Source: Emcibacter sp. SYSU 3D8
Lineage (GTDB): Bacteria; Pseudomonadota; Alphaproteobacteria; SMXS01
Assembly: GCF_039655875.1 (NCBI RefSeq)
Contig: NZ_JBBYXK010000003.1
Coordinates: forward strand, 248,001-312,000
Reading direction: 5' to 3'
DNA: 64,000 bases
The notes beneath the pieces were generated by a model. The model was not told the DNA's origin, did not search any database, and worked only from the letters and a program-made list of their open reading frames with translations. Numbering within the stretch: position 1 is the first letter of the stretch; each line of letters begins with the position of its first letter. A program made the position numbers and the translations under genes. This document shows positions 25,488-34,573 of the stretch, piece by piece.

Positions 25488-25625
25488 ATGGACCACCGTT
25501 TGTTCGCTTCAGCACGCCAGCCTGCCGTCCTGTTCCTGCACGCCTGCGCGCCGCGCGCGGGCGCGATCGTCACGCAGCGCCGCCGCCCGCAGGGCGCGCG
25601 CCAAACCAGGGTGTTTTCCTTCTAA
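25488..25625 (+). CDS. Possible 45-residue translationally coupled ORF between OPX and Wzc
   Basis: ATG at 25488 lies 2 nt after the OPX stop, and its TAA (25623-25625) overlaps the Wzc ATG (TAATG). Third positions are mostly G/C, as in real genes here, although the local GC content makes this weak evidence. The product (MDHRLFASARQPAVLFLH..., Arg-rich C-terminus) has a short hydrophobic patch and no recognised domain. It could be a real peptide, a coupling ORF that carries ribosomes to the weak wzc start, or chance. Confidence 0.35.
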   Translation: MDHRLFASARQPAVLFLHACAPRAGAIVTQRRRPQGARQTRVFSF

Positions 25626-27835
25626 TGAATGAGCAGTCCGAGACAAGACGCCGCAGCCTGCTGTCGCTGTACGGCATGTGGGGTGGGCAGGACCAGGAAG
25701 AGGCGGCATTCCGCGATCTGCTGAGCCTGCTCTGGCGCCGTCGCTGGGTGGTCGTGGCGACGGTCGCGGTTGTCACGCTGGCGACGCTGGTGGGCCTCGG
25801 CATGGTGACGCCGAAATACATGTCGACCGCGCTGATCTTGGTCGAGCCGCGCGTCAACCGCGTTGCTGATTCCACGTCCGTCTTGTCGGGACTGCCGGCG
25901 GACTTCGAGACCATTCAGACCGAACTTGAAGTGATTACGTCGCACGGTCTGCTGCGGAAGGTTGTCCGCGAGCTCTCGCTGACCAAGGACCCGGAATTCA
26001 ACGGCAACCTGAAGCCCGCATGGTTTGGCCGGAGGCTGCTCGACAACCTGTTTGCCGACGACACGCCGCCACCGACCATCGAGGATGTCGAGCGCGGCGC
26101 CACCAGCACGCTGGCCGGCGCCACCACGGCGGCCAGCAGCGGCCGCAGCCGCGTGATGTCGCTGACCGTCGAGGCGGAATCGCCGGAAAAGGCCGCCAGG
26201 CTGGCCAATGCCGTTGCCGACGCCTATCTGGTCTCGCAACTGGACGCCAAGTTCGAGGCGACCCAGCGCACCACGACCTGGCTGAACAAACGTCTGGACG
26301 AACTCAAGGATCAGGTGCGCACCGCCGAGCAGGCGGTCGAGGTGTACCGGCAGGAAGCTGGTCTGATCGAAGGCAAGGGCGCGGCGCTGGCCTCGGCCGA
26401 GCAGATGGCCTCGCTCAGCAATCAGATTGTCCTCGCGGGCACCCAGCGCGCCGAGGCCGAGGCGCGGCTGTCCAACGTGCAGTCGCTGATCAACAGCGGC
26501 GACGGCACCGGTTCGGTGTCCGAGGTACTGGGCAATGATCTGATCCAGCGGCTGCAGGGCGAAGAAGGTACCTTGCGGCGCAACATGGCCGCGTTGAGCC
26601 AGCGCTACGGGCCGAAACACCCGCAGATCCTTCAGGCCCAGGTCGAACTCGCGGACATCCAGCAGAAACTCAAGGGCGAGGTCGCCAAGATCGTCGCCTC
26701 GCTCCAGGGCGAGGTTGCCATCGCCCGCTCGCGGGAGAACTCGCTCCTGGGCGCGCAGCGTCGTCTTGAAGCCAACATGTCGAGCGAGAACCAGCGCGGC
26801 ATCAAGCTGCGCGAGCTTTCGCGCGAGGCCGACGCCAGCCGGGCGTTGCTTGAAACCTTTCTCGGCCGGTTCAAGGAACTGAGCGACCAGGCCAATCTGC
26901 AGACCACGGACGCCCGGGTGATCTCGCGCGCACAGCCGCCGTCCGGGCCCAGTTCACCCAAGACCATGTTCGTCCTGGTGCTCTCGATTCTCGCGTCGAC
27001 AGGACTGGGTTTCGCCATCGCCATGGTGGTGGAGCGGCTCGATAGCGGTGTGCATACCGGTCGCGACATCGAGCGCTGGACCGGCCTGCCGGTGCTGACC
27101 ACCGTGCCCGAACTGAAGGGCAAGGCCAATGCCGCGACCAGCAAGCCGATGCAGATCGTGACGGCGCCCATGTCCCGGTATACCGAGAGCTACCGGAATC
27201 TGCTGGTCGGCCTCAATCTGTCGAACGTCGATAATCCGCCGAAGATCATCGCGGTCACCTCATCGAATCCGTCGGAAGGCAAGACGGTCAGCAGTGTATC
27301 GCTGGCCGCGACCGCCGCTGCGGCTGGCAAGCGCGTGCTGATCATGGATTGCGATCTGCGGCGGCCTCGCCTGCACCAGGAACTGGGTGTCGAACGGGGC
27401 CCGGGCCTCGTCGAATACCTGGCGGGCCAGGTGGAACTGGAGGCCGTCATGCGTACCGACGAGCGCTTCAACTTCCAGTACATCACCGCAGGCAGCGAAA
27501 CCCAGAATGTGCTGAATCTGATCGAGTCCCAGAAGCTTCGCGCCTTGCTGACCCAGATGAAGCCGCAATTCGGGCTGATCGTCATCGACACGCCGCCATT
27601 GCTGGCCGTGGCCGATGCCAAGGTGATCGCGGACCGCTGCGATTCTGTCGTCTTCGTCGTCCGTTGGGGCAAGACGAGCCGGAATACGCTGATCGACGGC
27701 CTCAAGCATCTCGAAGGCAATGCCGCCCCCGTGGCTGGCGTGGTGATGACCCGCGCCGATATGGACCGCCTGTCGTCCTATCAATACGGCACCGCCTATT
27801 ACGGCAAGGCGTACAAGAGCTACTATACTTCCTGA
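25625..27835 (+). CDS. Wzc/GumC-type polysaccharide co-polymerase with BY-kinase domain
   Basis: 736 residues from ATG 25625. An N-terminal Wzz region begins with a membrane helix (VVVATVAVVTLATLVGLGMV), followed by a long periplasmic coiled coil and a second helix near 450-475 preceded by the Pro/Ser stretch PPSGPSSPK. The cytoplasmic kinase has Walker A' SSNPSEGKT (546-554), the MDCDLRRPRLH motif and Walker B VIDTPPLL, and it ends in a tyrosine-rich tail (QYGTAYYGKAYKSYY). It controls chain length and export through cyclic autophosphorylation. The kinase is fused to the co-polymerase as in proteobacterial Wzc. No low-molecular-weight tyrosine phosphatase is present in the window. Confidence 0.95.
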   Translation: MNEQSETRRRSLLSLYGMWGGQDQEEAAFRDLLSLLWRRRWVVVATVAVVTLATLVGLGMVTPKYMSTALILVEPRVNRVADSTSVLSGLPADFETIQTELEVITSHGLLRKVVRELSLTKDPEFNGNLKPAWFGRRLLDNLFADDTPPPTIEDVERGATSTLAGATTAASSGRSRVMSLTVEAESPEKAARLANAVADAYLVSQLDAKFEATQRTTTWLNKRLDELKDQVRTAEQAVEVYRQEAGLIEGKGAALASAEQMASLSNQIVLAGTQRAEAEARLSNVQSLINSGDGTGSVSEVLGNDLIQRLQGEEGTLRRNMAALSQRYGPKHPQILQAQVELADIQQKLKGEVAKIVASLQGEVAIARSRENSLLGAQRRLEANMSSENQRGIKLRELSREADASRALLETFLGRFKELSDQANLQTTDARVISRAQPPSGPSSPKTMFVLVLSILASTGLGFAIAMVVERLDSGVHTGRDIERWTGLPVLTTVPELKGKANAATSKPMQIVTAPMSRYTESYRNLLVGLNLSNVDNPPKIIAVTSSNPSEGKTVSSVSLAATAAAAGKRVLIMDCDLRRPRLHQELGVERGPGLVEYLAGQVELEAVMRTDERFNFQYITAGSETQNVLNLIESQKLRALLTQMKPQFGLIVIDTPPLLAVADAKVIADRCDSVVFVVRWGKTSRNTLIDGLKHLEGNAAPVAGVVMTRADMDRLSSYQYGTAYYGKAYKSYYTS

Positions 27836-27854
27836 CCGCTGGAGATCGAGGGCC

Positions 27855-29012
27855 GTGGCCTCCACCGTCGCCTCAAATGGGTCGAGCGAAACGACCTCGG
27901 ACCAGCTGGACGTGCTCTTCGTCATGCAGCACCTTCAGGCGGGCGGCGCCGAGCGCGTGACGATCTTGCTCGCCAACGATCTGGTGGCGCGGGGCATCCG
28001 TGTCGGCATTGCCGTCTATGCAAAGCGCGGCGAATTCCTCGAGCGGATCGATCCGCGAATCGCGTTGATCGAAATCGGTGGTTCAGGGTGGTTCGCGGCC
28101 ATCCTGCCGTTGTCCAGGCTGATCCGGCAAACCCGTCCCTCGGCAGTGGTCGGGGTGATGGTGTCGTGCAATGTCGCTGCGGTCGTGGCCGGACGCATCG
28201 CGCGAACCGGCGCCCGCATCGTGCTTACCGAGCATAACCAGGTGGACAAGAGCGCCGATTATTTCGGCGGCAACAGCCGCTCCTACCGGGCCATCCGCTG
28301 GACGTATCCCTGGGCTGACGCTATCGTCTGCGTATCGGACGGCGTGCGTGATTCCCTGTGCCGCTATTCGGGGATGAAACCGGACAAGATGCGGGTCATC
28401 CACAATCCCATCGTGTCCGACGATCTCATCGACAAGGCCGGCCAACCTTGCCCGCATCCCTGGGCAAACGACGATGGCGTACCGCTGATCCTCGCGGTCG
28501 GCAGGCTGGCCACGGCGAAAAACTACCCGATGATGCTTCGTGCGTTCGGCATCCTGCGCCAGCAGAGACCGGCGCGCCTGCTGATCCTTGGCAATGGCGG
28601 CGCACGGGACCGGTTATCCGCGCTGATCACCGAGCTTGGGCTCTCCGAAGACGTCGAGATGTACGGCTACACCAGCAACCCGTATGCATTCATGTCGCGG
28701 GCGCGCCTGTTCGTGCTGTCGTCGTCCTGGGAAGGGTTTCCCACGGTTCTGGTAGAGGCGCTGGCATGCGGCAGCCCCGCGGTGGCGACAGATTGCCCGA
28801 GCGGACCGCGCGAGATATTGCTTGATGGCGACCTCGGTGAACTGGTGCCCGTCGGCGACGAGCAGGCATTTGCCGACGCGATGATGCGGGCCCTGGACGA
28901 CCCGCCGTGCCGCGATACCCTGATGGCGCGGGGACGGAGCTTTTCCGTCGGGCGCGCGGCCGACACCTATGCCAGCCTGTTGTTGGGTGACGGGCGTCGG
29001 GCTGCGATATGA
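27855..29012 (+). CDS. GT4-family glycosyltransferase
   Basis: 385 residues from a GTG. The N-terminal domain has the GT4 signature QHLQAGGAERVTILLANDL; the C-terminal domain has AVGRLATAKNYPMML and the EX7E motif in EGFPTVLVE. The enzyme is retaining and cytoplasmic and probably adds a sugar to the undecaprenyl-linked repeat unit. It lies 19 nt after wzc and overlaps the next gene by 4 nt (ATGA), so it belongs to the exopolysaccharide operon. The sugar is unknown. Confidence 0.92.
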   Translation: MASTVASNGSSETTSDQLDVLFVMQHLQAGGAERVTILLANDLVARGIRVGIAVYAKRGEFLERIDPRIALIEIGGSGWFAAILPLSRLIRQTRPSAVVGVMVSCNVAAVVAGRIARTGARIVLTEHNQVDKSADYFGGNSRSYRAIRWTYPWADAIVCVSDGVRDSLCRYSGMKPDKMRVIHNPIVSDDLIDKAGQPCPHPWANDDGVPLILAVGRLATAKNYPMMLRAFGILRQQRPARLLILGNGGARDRLSALITELGLSEDVEMYGYTSNPYAFMSRARLFVLSSSWEGFPTVLVEALACGSPAVATDCPSGPREILLDGDLGELVPVGDEQAFADAMMRALDDPPCRDTLMARGRSFSVGRAADTYASLLLGDGRRAAI

Positions 29013-29740
29013 GCGAGCGGCCTCCGATCATCGTGCTCGGCGCCAATCACGCCGGAACCCGGCTGGTTGTGGATGTCCTGAGAACCCTGGGCAGCGCGGC
29101 GGGCCGTATCGACAATGAATGGCTCGAAGACAGGACGTTCCTCGAGGTTCACCGGCGCCTTATCAGCCATATTGCCGGCAAGGGATGGACCCGGACGATT
29201 TTCGACATGGGGTTCGTCCAGGGTTTTCACGACGACGCGCACCTGGTGCCGGACATCCGCGGATGGCTGGCCGAAGGACTGCCGGACAGCTTTCCCGACC
29301 GATCGCGACCCTGGCACTGGAAGTGTCCCACCGCGGTCATGTTCCTGCCGTCCTGGCTGGAGATTTATCCCGACGCGCTGTTCGTGCATATCGAACGGCA
29401 ACCGGTCGACGTGGCGCGCAGCCTGGTGCGCCGCCGGCAGTTCCTCGACTTTGGCCGTGCGACCGCGTTCTATGAAGCCATGAACCGGCGGGTGCTGGAT
29501 GCGCGCCCGGCCATGACCAACTACCTGCATGTCTCCATCGAGTCGCTGGCCGACAATCTGCCGTCGCTGGCGGAAATGGCCGGGCTCTCTCCCGATCACA
29601 CCAGCCTCGGCAAGGCGTGCGCCAGCATCAGGCGCCAGCCGAGGAGGGGGTGGCAATCCGACCGTTCCCTTTTGGGAAATCTGTGGGAAACAACCACGAA
29701 CCTTCGGGCTGCGGTTCGCGAACGCAATGGCAGGAGGTAA
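29009..29740 (+). CDS. Sulfotransferase of the exopolysaccharide operon
   Basis: 243 residues. GANHAGTRLVVDVL near the N-terminus fits the 5'-phosphosulfate loop and HIERQPVDVARSLVRRRQF the 3'-phosphate-binding region of PAPS-dependent carbohydrate sulfotransferases. The loop has His-Ala-Gly where many have Arg-Ser-Gly. It overlaps a GT4 gene and is followed after 8 nt by the lyase-like gene, so it probably sulfates the repeat unit. The acceptor and position are unknown. Confidence 0.78.
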   Translation: MSERPPIIVLGANHAGTRLVVDVLRTLGSAAGRIDNEWLEDRTFLEVHRRLISHIAGKGWTRTIFDMGFVQGFHDDAHLVPDIRGWLAEGLPDSFPDRSRPWHWKCPTAVMFLPSWLEIYPDALFVHIERQPVDVARSLVRRRQFLDFGRATAFYEAMNRRVLDARPAMTNYLHVSIESLADNLPSLAEMAGLSPDHTSLGKACASIRRQPRRGWQSDRSLLGNLWETTTNLRAAVRERNGRR

Positions 29741-29748
29741 GACAAGGC

Positions 29749-30909
29749 ATGGGTGGATTTTCTCTTCTGATCATCGCCGCCATCGTCGTATCGGCCATGG
29801 CGCCCGCTGCCGTGGCAGCAGATGCCGCCGGTCCCGTCATCTCCGGGGCCCAGACGCGGGGCGGCGAGGGCGGCAGGACGATCACGGTGTCCAATCTGAA
29901 GGATCAGGGACCCGGTAGCCTGCGTGCCGCCATCGAGGCCGATGAACCGCGAATCATCCGCTTTGCCGTCGCGGGTGTGATCAGGCTCCGGCAGCCGCTC
30001 AAGATCAAGCATTCGAACGTCACCATTGCCGGCGAATCAGCGCCGTCGCCCGGCATCACGCTATGGGGCGCGCCGCTGCGCATCAGGGCGAACGACGTGA
30101 TCGTGCGCCATCTGCGTATTCGCGTGGGCGACGGTCCGGGGCCCTCTCCCGACGACCGGGACGGCATCACCATTCTCGGCAAACAGAACAGCAATCCCGC
30201 CAGCAGCAATGTGCTTATCGACCATTGCTCCATATCCTGGGCGATCGATGAAAATGTCAGCCTGTGGTTTCCAGGTATCGAGGCTGTCACCTTGCGGGAT
30301 TCGATCATCGCCGAGGGGCTCGATCGGTCGTTGCATGCCAAGGGCTCCCATTCCATGGGCATGCTGGTCGGCACGGGCGCCAGGAACGTGCTGATCCAGG
30401 GCAACCTCTTTGCCCATAACCGCTGGCGTAATCCCGTGCTGGCGTCGGGCGTCACGGCTCTGGTGGCCAACAATCTGATCTATGACGCGGGTGACCAGGC
30501 CATCCACCTCTATGGCGGCGATTACGGGCCAACGCTGGCGTCGATCGTGGGCAACGTGGTCCGCACGGGTCCGTCGTCGAAGGGCGACTTCGATCTGTGG
30601 AGCAAGAAGGGGCCGGCGCCAGGAAGCCGCATCCACCGCAGCGGCAATGACGCTGGCGGCACCCGTGTATTCGGCGCGGGATGGCCGACGGATGCGACGC
30701 CGATTTTCGACCCGCTGGTCGACGAGCCTCCGGTCCAGACGGGCGCCGATATCCGGATCCTGCCGGTCGATGCGGTCATGCGTTCGGTGCTCGAGAATGC
30801 CGGCGCGCGGCCCTGGGACCGTGATGCGACCGACCGGCGCATTGTCGGCGAAGTGACCGCCGGCGGGGGACAGATCCGCGACACGGTGCCGGCGGCCGAA
30901 ACGCCCTGA
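29749..30909 (+). CDS. Secreted right-handed beta-helix protein, pectate-lyase-like (PL1-type)
   Basis: I use the ATG at 29749 (AGGAGG at 29732-29737), which begins a signal peptide ending near VAADAAG. The 386-residue product shows the PL1-like order: GGRTITVSNLKDQGPGSLRAA, then IRFAVAGVIRL, then beta-helix rungs (NVLIDHCSISWAID, VTLRDSIIAEG, NVLIQGNLFAHNRWRNPVL). The Asp/His/Arg-rich rungs fit Ca-dependent lyases, but the exact catalytic residues cannot be assigned here. A polymer-cleaving enzyme within an exopolysaccharide operon usually trims or releases chains in the periplasm, which would imply uronic acids in the polymer. Confidence 0.8.
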   Translation: MGGFSLLIIAAIVVSAMAPAAVAADAAGPVISGAQTRGGEGGRTITVSNLKDQGPGSLRAAIEADEPRIIRFAVAGVIRLRQPLKIKHSNVTIAGESAPSPGITLWGAPLRIRANDVIVRHLRIRVGDGPGPSPDDRDGITILGKQNSNPASSNVLIDHCSISWAIDENVSLWFPGIEAVTLRDSIIAEGLDRSLHAKGSHSMGMLVGTGARNVLIQGNLFAHNRWRNPVLASGVTALVANNLIYDAGDQAIHLYGGDYGPTLASIVGNVVRTGPSSKGDFDLWSKKGPAPGSRIHRSGNDAGGTRVFGAGWPTDATPIFDPLVDEPPVQTGADIRILPVDAVMRSVLENAGARPWDRDATDRRIVGEVTAGGGQIRDTVPAAETP

Positions 30910-30924
30910 CCGGCAAAGGCTGGT

Positions 30925-31833
30925 TCAGCCAGCCGTGTCGTCCCACTGGAATTCCGAGCCTGCAATGGCGCGTAACTCGGCATTGGCGGGCTCGAAATAG
31001 CGCCTCAGGCGCTCCCGGATTTCCCGGGGCATGGGCGCCTTGCCGGGCGTGCTGTTGCGCCAGGTGGGAACGATCGAACTGTTGGCCAGGCCGAGGAAAT
31101 CCGCGACCCGCTCGGCGACCGCCTGCGTGTCGGCATAGAGGTCCTCGGCTTTCAGCAGCAGGAACCGGTCTCGGGGAAACAGCTCGAGCCAGCGCGCCAG
31201 TTGCCGCGCATACAGGCCGCGCGACTGATAGGACTGGAAGCGATGCGCGTGGCTGGCATAGCCGGGCTCGGCCAGCAGCCGCTCTTCCTCGCCCCGCAGC
31301 CGTCCGGCCTCGGCATCGAGCGCCTCGGCCAGACCGAGCGGTTCGTAACCCCGCTGGCGCGCATGCAGATATTCCGAATAGGCGCGCTCCACCGGATCCC
31401 GCAACAGGGCGATGAACCGTCCCTCCGGCAGCACGGCCTTGACCCGTTGCGGCACGGCGGGATGGTAGAGGTAGTATGGTGTGGCCTCGATGCTGAGCCG
31501 GCGCGCACTGCCGTTCCCCGGCGCGTTGAAGAAGGAACGGTACCAGTTGGTGCCCTGCCCGAAATGCTGGTCGAAAAAGTGGACCTCCTTGCGCGTCGCG
31601 CCCTGGATGCCCGGATGTTGCAGGATGTTCCGGTAAAGCGATGAGGTGCCGGCGCGCTGCGCCCCGATAATGAGGCAATCCGGCAAGGGATTGTCCGCCG
31701 AGGTGAACAGACGTTTGTAGAGGTTGACCATCCCGTCGACCTGGTCCCGCAGGACGCGCCGGTGCGCGGCGGCGATCGGCAGGCGCGACGGCCGGTGTTT
31801 CACGGTGCCAGATTGATCGGATTTGAGGGTCAT
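30925..31833 (-). CDS. Sulfotransferase (heparan-sulfate NDST-like)
   Basis: 302 residues. CLIIGAQRAGTSSLYRNILQHP is the 5'-phosphosulfate-binding loop, followed by RKEVHFFD, a motif typical of heparan sulfate sulfotransferases, and FIALLRDPVERAYSEYLH for the 3'-phosphate. It is more canonical than the other sulfotransferase 1.2 kb away. It is transcribed towards the lyase-like gene with a 15-nt gap. Two sulfotransferases of different subfamilies in one locus argue for sulfation at two positions or on two sugars. Confidence 0.88.
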   Translation of the reverse strand: MTLKSDQSGTVKHRPSRLPIAAAHRRVLRDQVDGMVNLYKRLFTSADNPLPDCLIIGAQRAGTSSLYRNILQHPGIQGATRKEVHFFDQHFGQGTNWYRSFFNAPGNGSARRLSIEATPYYLYHPAVPQRVKAVLPEGRFIALLRDPVERAYSEYLHARQRGYEPLGLAEALDAEAGRLRGEEERLLAEPGYASHAHRFQSYQSRGLYARQLARWLELFPRDRFLLLKAEDLYADTQAVAERVADFLGLANSSIVPTWRNSTPGKAPMPREIRERLRRYFEPANAELRAIAGSEFQWDDTAG

Positions 31834-31989
31834 GAGGTGGCGAGATTAATTGGTTTTATGCGTGGCCGCACCCGCAATTGCCTGCGGTGGCGAAGCTCTG
31901 ACTATAGCGGTATACAGGCGGTGGGGCAGCGTATCTTAGGAGGCAGTAATTTCGTGGGGGATTGAGGCGGGTCGGGCGGCTATGCGCGC

Positions 31990-33135
31990 ATGCTGAAGCC
32001 TTTGGTTCCATGCGATGCGGCGCCCATGAGCCTGCAAAAGCGCCGCATTGCATTTGTTGTCTCTTTCTGGTCGCTGGGGGGGGCGCCTCAGGTGGCGGCG
32101 AAAATCGCAGCGGCCCTTGAGGCGCGAGGACACGAGGTCGAAGTCTTGTACCTGTACCGCAGGTCCGAACATCCTCTGCCGCCGGGTCCGTGCGCGCTGG
32201 TGATCGACAGGGACGTGTCGGTATCGCTGGGTTACCTCCTGATCCCTTGGCTATTGTTCAGGCGGCTGCGGCGCTTTCGTCCGGACACGGTCATCAGCTT
32301 TTCGCCGCTGGCCCATGTGCTGGGGCAGGTGGTGGCCGTTCTGTCCGGCGTGCGCGGTCGCGTGGCGGCGCACCGGGTCGTCTGCAGTGAATACAAGCCG
32401 GTGCTGCGGTTTCTCGACCGGGTACTTGGCACTATCGGCGCCTATACCGGCATTGCCGCCGTGTCGAATGCGGTGGAAGCATCGGTGGCCGGCTATCCGC
32501 TGGCCTACCGCAGGAAGGTCCGGGTTATCCACAACGGCGTAAGCCGTATTCCGAGTCCCATGGGCCGCGCACAGGCCCGGGCGGCGTTCAATCTTCCGGC
32601 CGAAGAGGGCATCGTCCTTGCGGTGGGACGCCTTGCCGATCAGAAGAACTATCCGCTGCTGATCGATGCCGTGTCGAGACTCGAGCGAACCCACCTCGTC
32701 GTGGCGGGCAGCGGGCAGCGGAAGGCGGCGCTGGAAAGCCAGGCTGCCGCGCTGGGGATGTCCGACCGGCTTCACCTGCTTGGCCATCTGTCGAAGGAAG
32801 CGCTGTCGGACCTGTTCCGCGCCTGCGACCTGTTTGCGCTTGCGTCGACATTCGAGGGTCAGAGCAACGCGCTGCTCGAGGCCATGGCCGAAGGCATGCC
32901 GATCGTCGCCAGCGATATTCCGGAGCAGATCGAGACCTTGCGCGGACCGGATGGGCGTGACGCTGGCATCTTGCTGCCTGTCAATGATCCAAATGCATGG
33001 ACCGACGCCATCCGGCGTACGCTGGGTGACCCAGGATTGCGGCAATGTCTGTCCGACGCGGCGCGAGAGCGGGCGCGGCACTTCACGTTCGACCGGATGA
33101 TTGACGGGTTCGAGCAGGTCGCGGGGCAGGAATGA
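31990..33135 (+). CDS. GT4-family glycosyltransferase
   Basis: 381 residues from ATG 31990; ATG 32026 is also possible. The N-terminus has SFWSLGGAPQVAAKIAAAL, the C-terminal half VGRLADQKNYPLLIDAV and the EX7E motif in EGQSNALLE. It is a cytoplasmic retaining transferase expected to build the polymer repeat unit. It is followed by the polymerase gene on the same strand. The donor and linkage are unknown. Confidence 0.9.
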   Translation: MLKPLVPCDAAPMSLQKRRIAFVVSFWSLGGAPQVAAKIAAALEARGHEVEVLYLYRRSEHPLPPGPCALVIDRDVSVSLGYLLIPWLLFRRLRRFRPDTVISFSPLAHVLGQVVAVLSGVRGRVAAHRVVCSEYKPVLRFLDRVLGTIGAYTGIAAVSNAVEASVAGYPLAYRRKVRVIHNGVSRIPSPMGRAQARAAFNLPAEEGIVLAVGRLADQKNYPLLIDAVSRLERTHLVVAGSGQRKAALESQAAALGMSDRLHLLGHLSKEALSDLFRACDLFALASTFEGQSNALLEAMAEGMPIVASDIPEQIETLRGPDGRDAGILLPVNDPNAWTDAIRRTLGDPGLRQCLSDAARERARHFTFDRMIDGFEQVAGQE

Positions 33136-33223
33136 GCGGGAAGTTTTGGCGTGCCACTCTATCGGGCGGTCGCGACACGGGGTATGTATCGGAGCGGACG
33201 TTGGCACATATGGGTTTCGCGGC

Positions 33224-34558
33224 GTGAGCAATCAGACGAGCTTTTCTTCGGTAGCGAAGGCGCCAGCCTGGGAACGCGTATTCGTCATTCTTGTCATGAT
33301 TACATGCTGTCGTGGATTTGACAGCCTGTTCGCCTTGGGCAACAGCGGCGGTCAAAACGCGCTCAATGACAGCTCACCAGCCCGCTTCACGTGGCTGGCG
33401 ATCCTCTATGGCACCGCGGTGCTGCTGCTTCTCGTGCATCACGTCAGGGATCTTCCGAAGCTGCTCGTGCAAAACAAGTTATTGCTCGTGGTCGTGGCAT
33501 ATATCGTTGCATCCACCTTCTGGTCGGTGGACCCGCCAACGGCGCTGAGACGCTCGATGGCTTTCGCCCTGACAACGACCTTCTGTCTCTATCTCGTACT
33601 ACGCTTCCCGCCGACGGATATTTTGCGGCTTGCAGCCTGGGCTCTGTTTTGTGTCGCGATCGCGAGCGTTATAGCAGCGCTCTTCGTCCCCGAACTGGGC
33701 CGTGAAATGTACGGCCGCAAGCTGGGCTGGTGGAAAGGTGTTTGCAGCATCAATACCTCCTTTGGCCGTTTCATGGCGCTGGGCATGCTTGTGGTCTGGT
33801 GCCTGCGGCGGGCGAATTGGGGCTTGCAGCGATATGACGTCCTGGTGCTCGGGCTGTTCGCGCTCTGCACCTTCCAGGCGCAGGCGGCGACGTCTTTCGC
33901 TGCCGTCTTTGGTGCTTTCGTCAGCATCGTCGTCGTCTGGTCGCGAACCCCCTTCGACGCACCGCTTCCTGCCAAGCTGGCCGTTGGGGCGCTGTTCGCC
34001 GCCGTGCTGGTGTTGACCTTGCCGTTCTATTCAAGCGAGGTGTTCGATATCCTGCAACGGGACGACACGCTCACCAACCGGATCTTCATCTGGAGCGCGG
34101 CCTACGAGCAGGGTTGGCTTAATCCGGTCTTTGGAGTGGGCTACGAATCCTTCTGGATCGAAAGCAATGCCGCCGGGGCATTCTTCAATATGTTCGGCAG
34201 TGGCAACACGATTATCGGCAATGGCCACAACGGCTATCTGGACGCCTGGCTGGAACTGGGCTTTGTCGGGCTGGCCTGCCTGGCGGCCTTGCTGATCCAG
34301 GCGTTCATCCGGGTGACCCGTTACGGACTTAAGCATGACGATCCGATGGCCCAGTTCTATGGCGGGCTGCTGGTGTTCATCCTCATCTACAGCATCGCCG
34401 AGAAGGCCATCTTCGTGCATTCCGAGATAACCTGGCTCTTGTTCACCACGGGGCTGGTCGCGACGAAATGGCGACTTGCCGGACCGGAAGCCGCTGCGTC
34501 CCGGATGCAGGCGCCGCCGGACGTCATTGATGGCAGCATTCGGCGCGGTTCGCTCTAG
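33224..34558 (+). CDS. Wzy-type polymerase / O-antigen ligase family membrane protein
   Basis: 444 residues if the GTG at 33224 is used; the frame is open further upstream, so the start is uncertain. About ten hydrophobic segments are visible. The large periplasmic loop region has the family hallmark NRIFIWSAAYEQGW...GVGYESFW followed by GNGHNGYLDAWLELGFVGL. It polymerises lipid-linked repeat units on the periplasmic side. Its sequence is less GC-biased than its neighbours, as is common for polymerase genes. It converges on the WecG-like gene with a 15-nt gap. Confidence 0.88.
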   Translation: MSNQTSFSSVAKAPAWERVFVILVMITCCRGFDSLFALGNSGGQNALNDSSPARFTWLAILYGTAVLLLLVHHVRDLPKLLVQNKLLLVVVAYIVASTFWSVDPPTALRRSMAFALTTTFCLYLVLRFPPTDILRLAAWALFCVAIASVIAALFVPELGREMYGRKLGWWKGVCSINTSFGRFMALGMLVVWCLRRANWGLQRYDVLVLGLFALCTFQAQAATSFAAVFGAFVSIVVVWSRTPFDAPLPAKLAVGALFAAVLVLTLPFYSSEVFDILQRDDTLTNRIFIWSAAYEQGWLNPVFGVGYESFWIESNAAGAFFNMFGSGNTIIGNGHNGYLDAWLELGFVGLACLAALLIQAFIRVTRYGLKHDDPMAQFYGGLLVFILIYSIAEKAIFVHSEITWLLFTTGLVATKWRLAGPEAAASRMQAPPDVIDGSIRRGSL

Positions 34559-34573
34559 GAATGCGGCGGCGGT

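Noticed and set aside
25454-25624. N-terminal extension of the Wzc protein
   Set aside because: The extra 57 residues overlap the OPX gene, are Arg/Pro-rich and precede a normal Wzc start at 25625.
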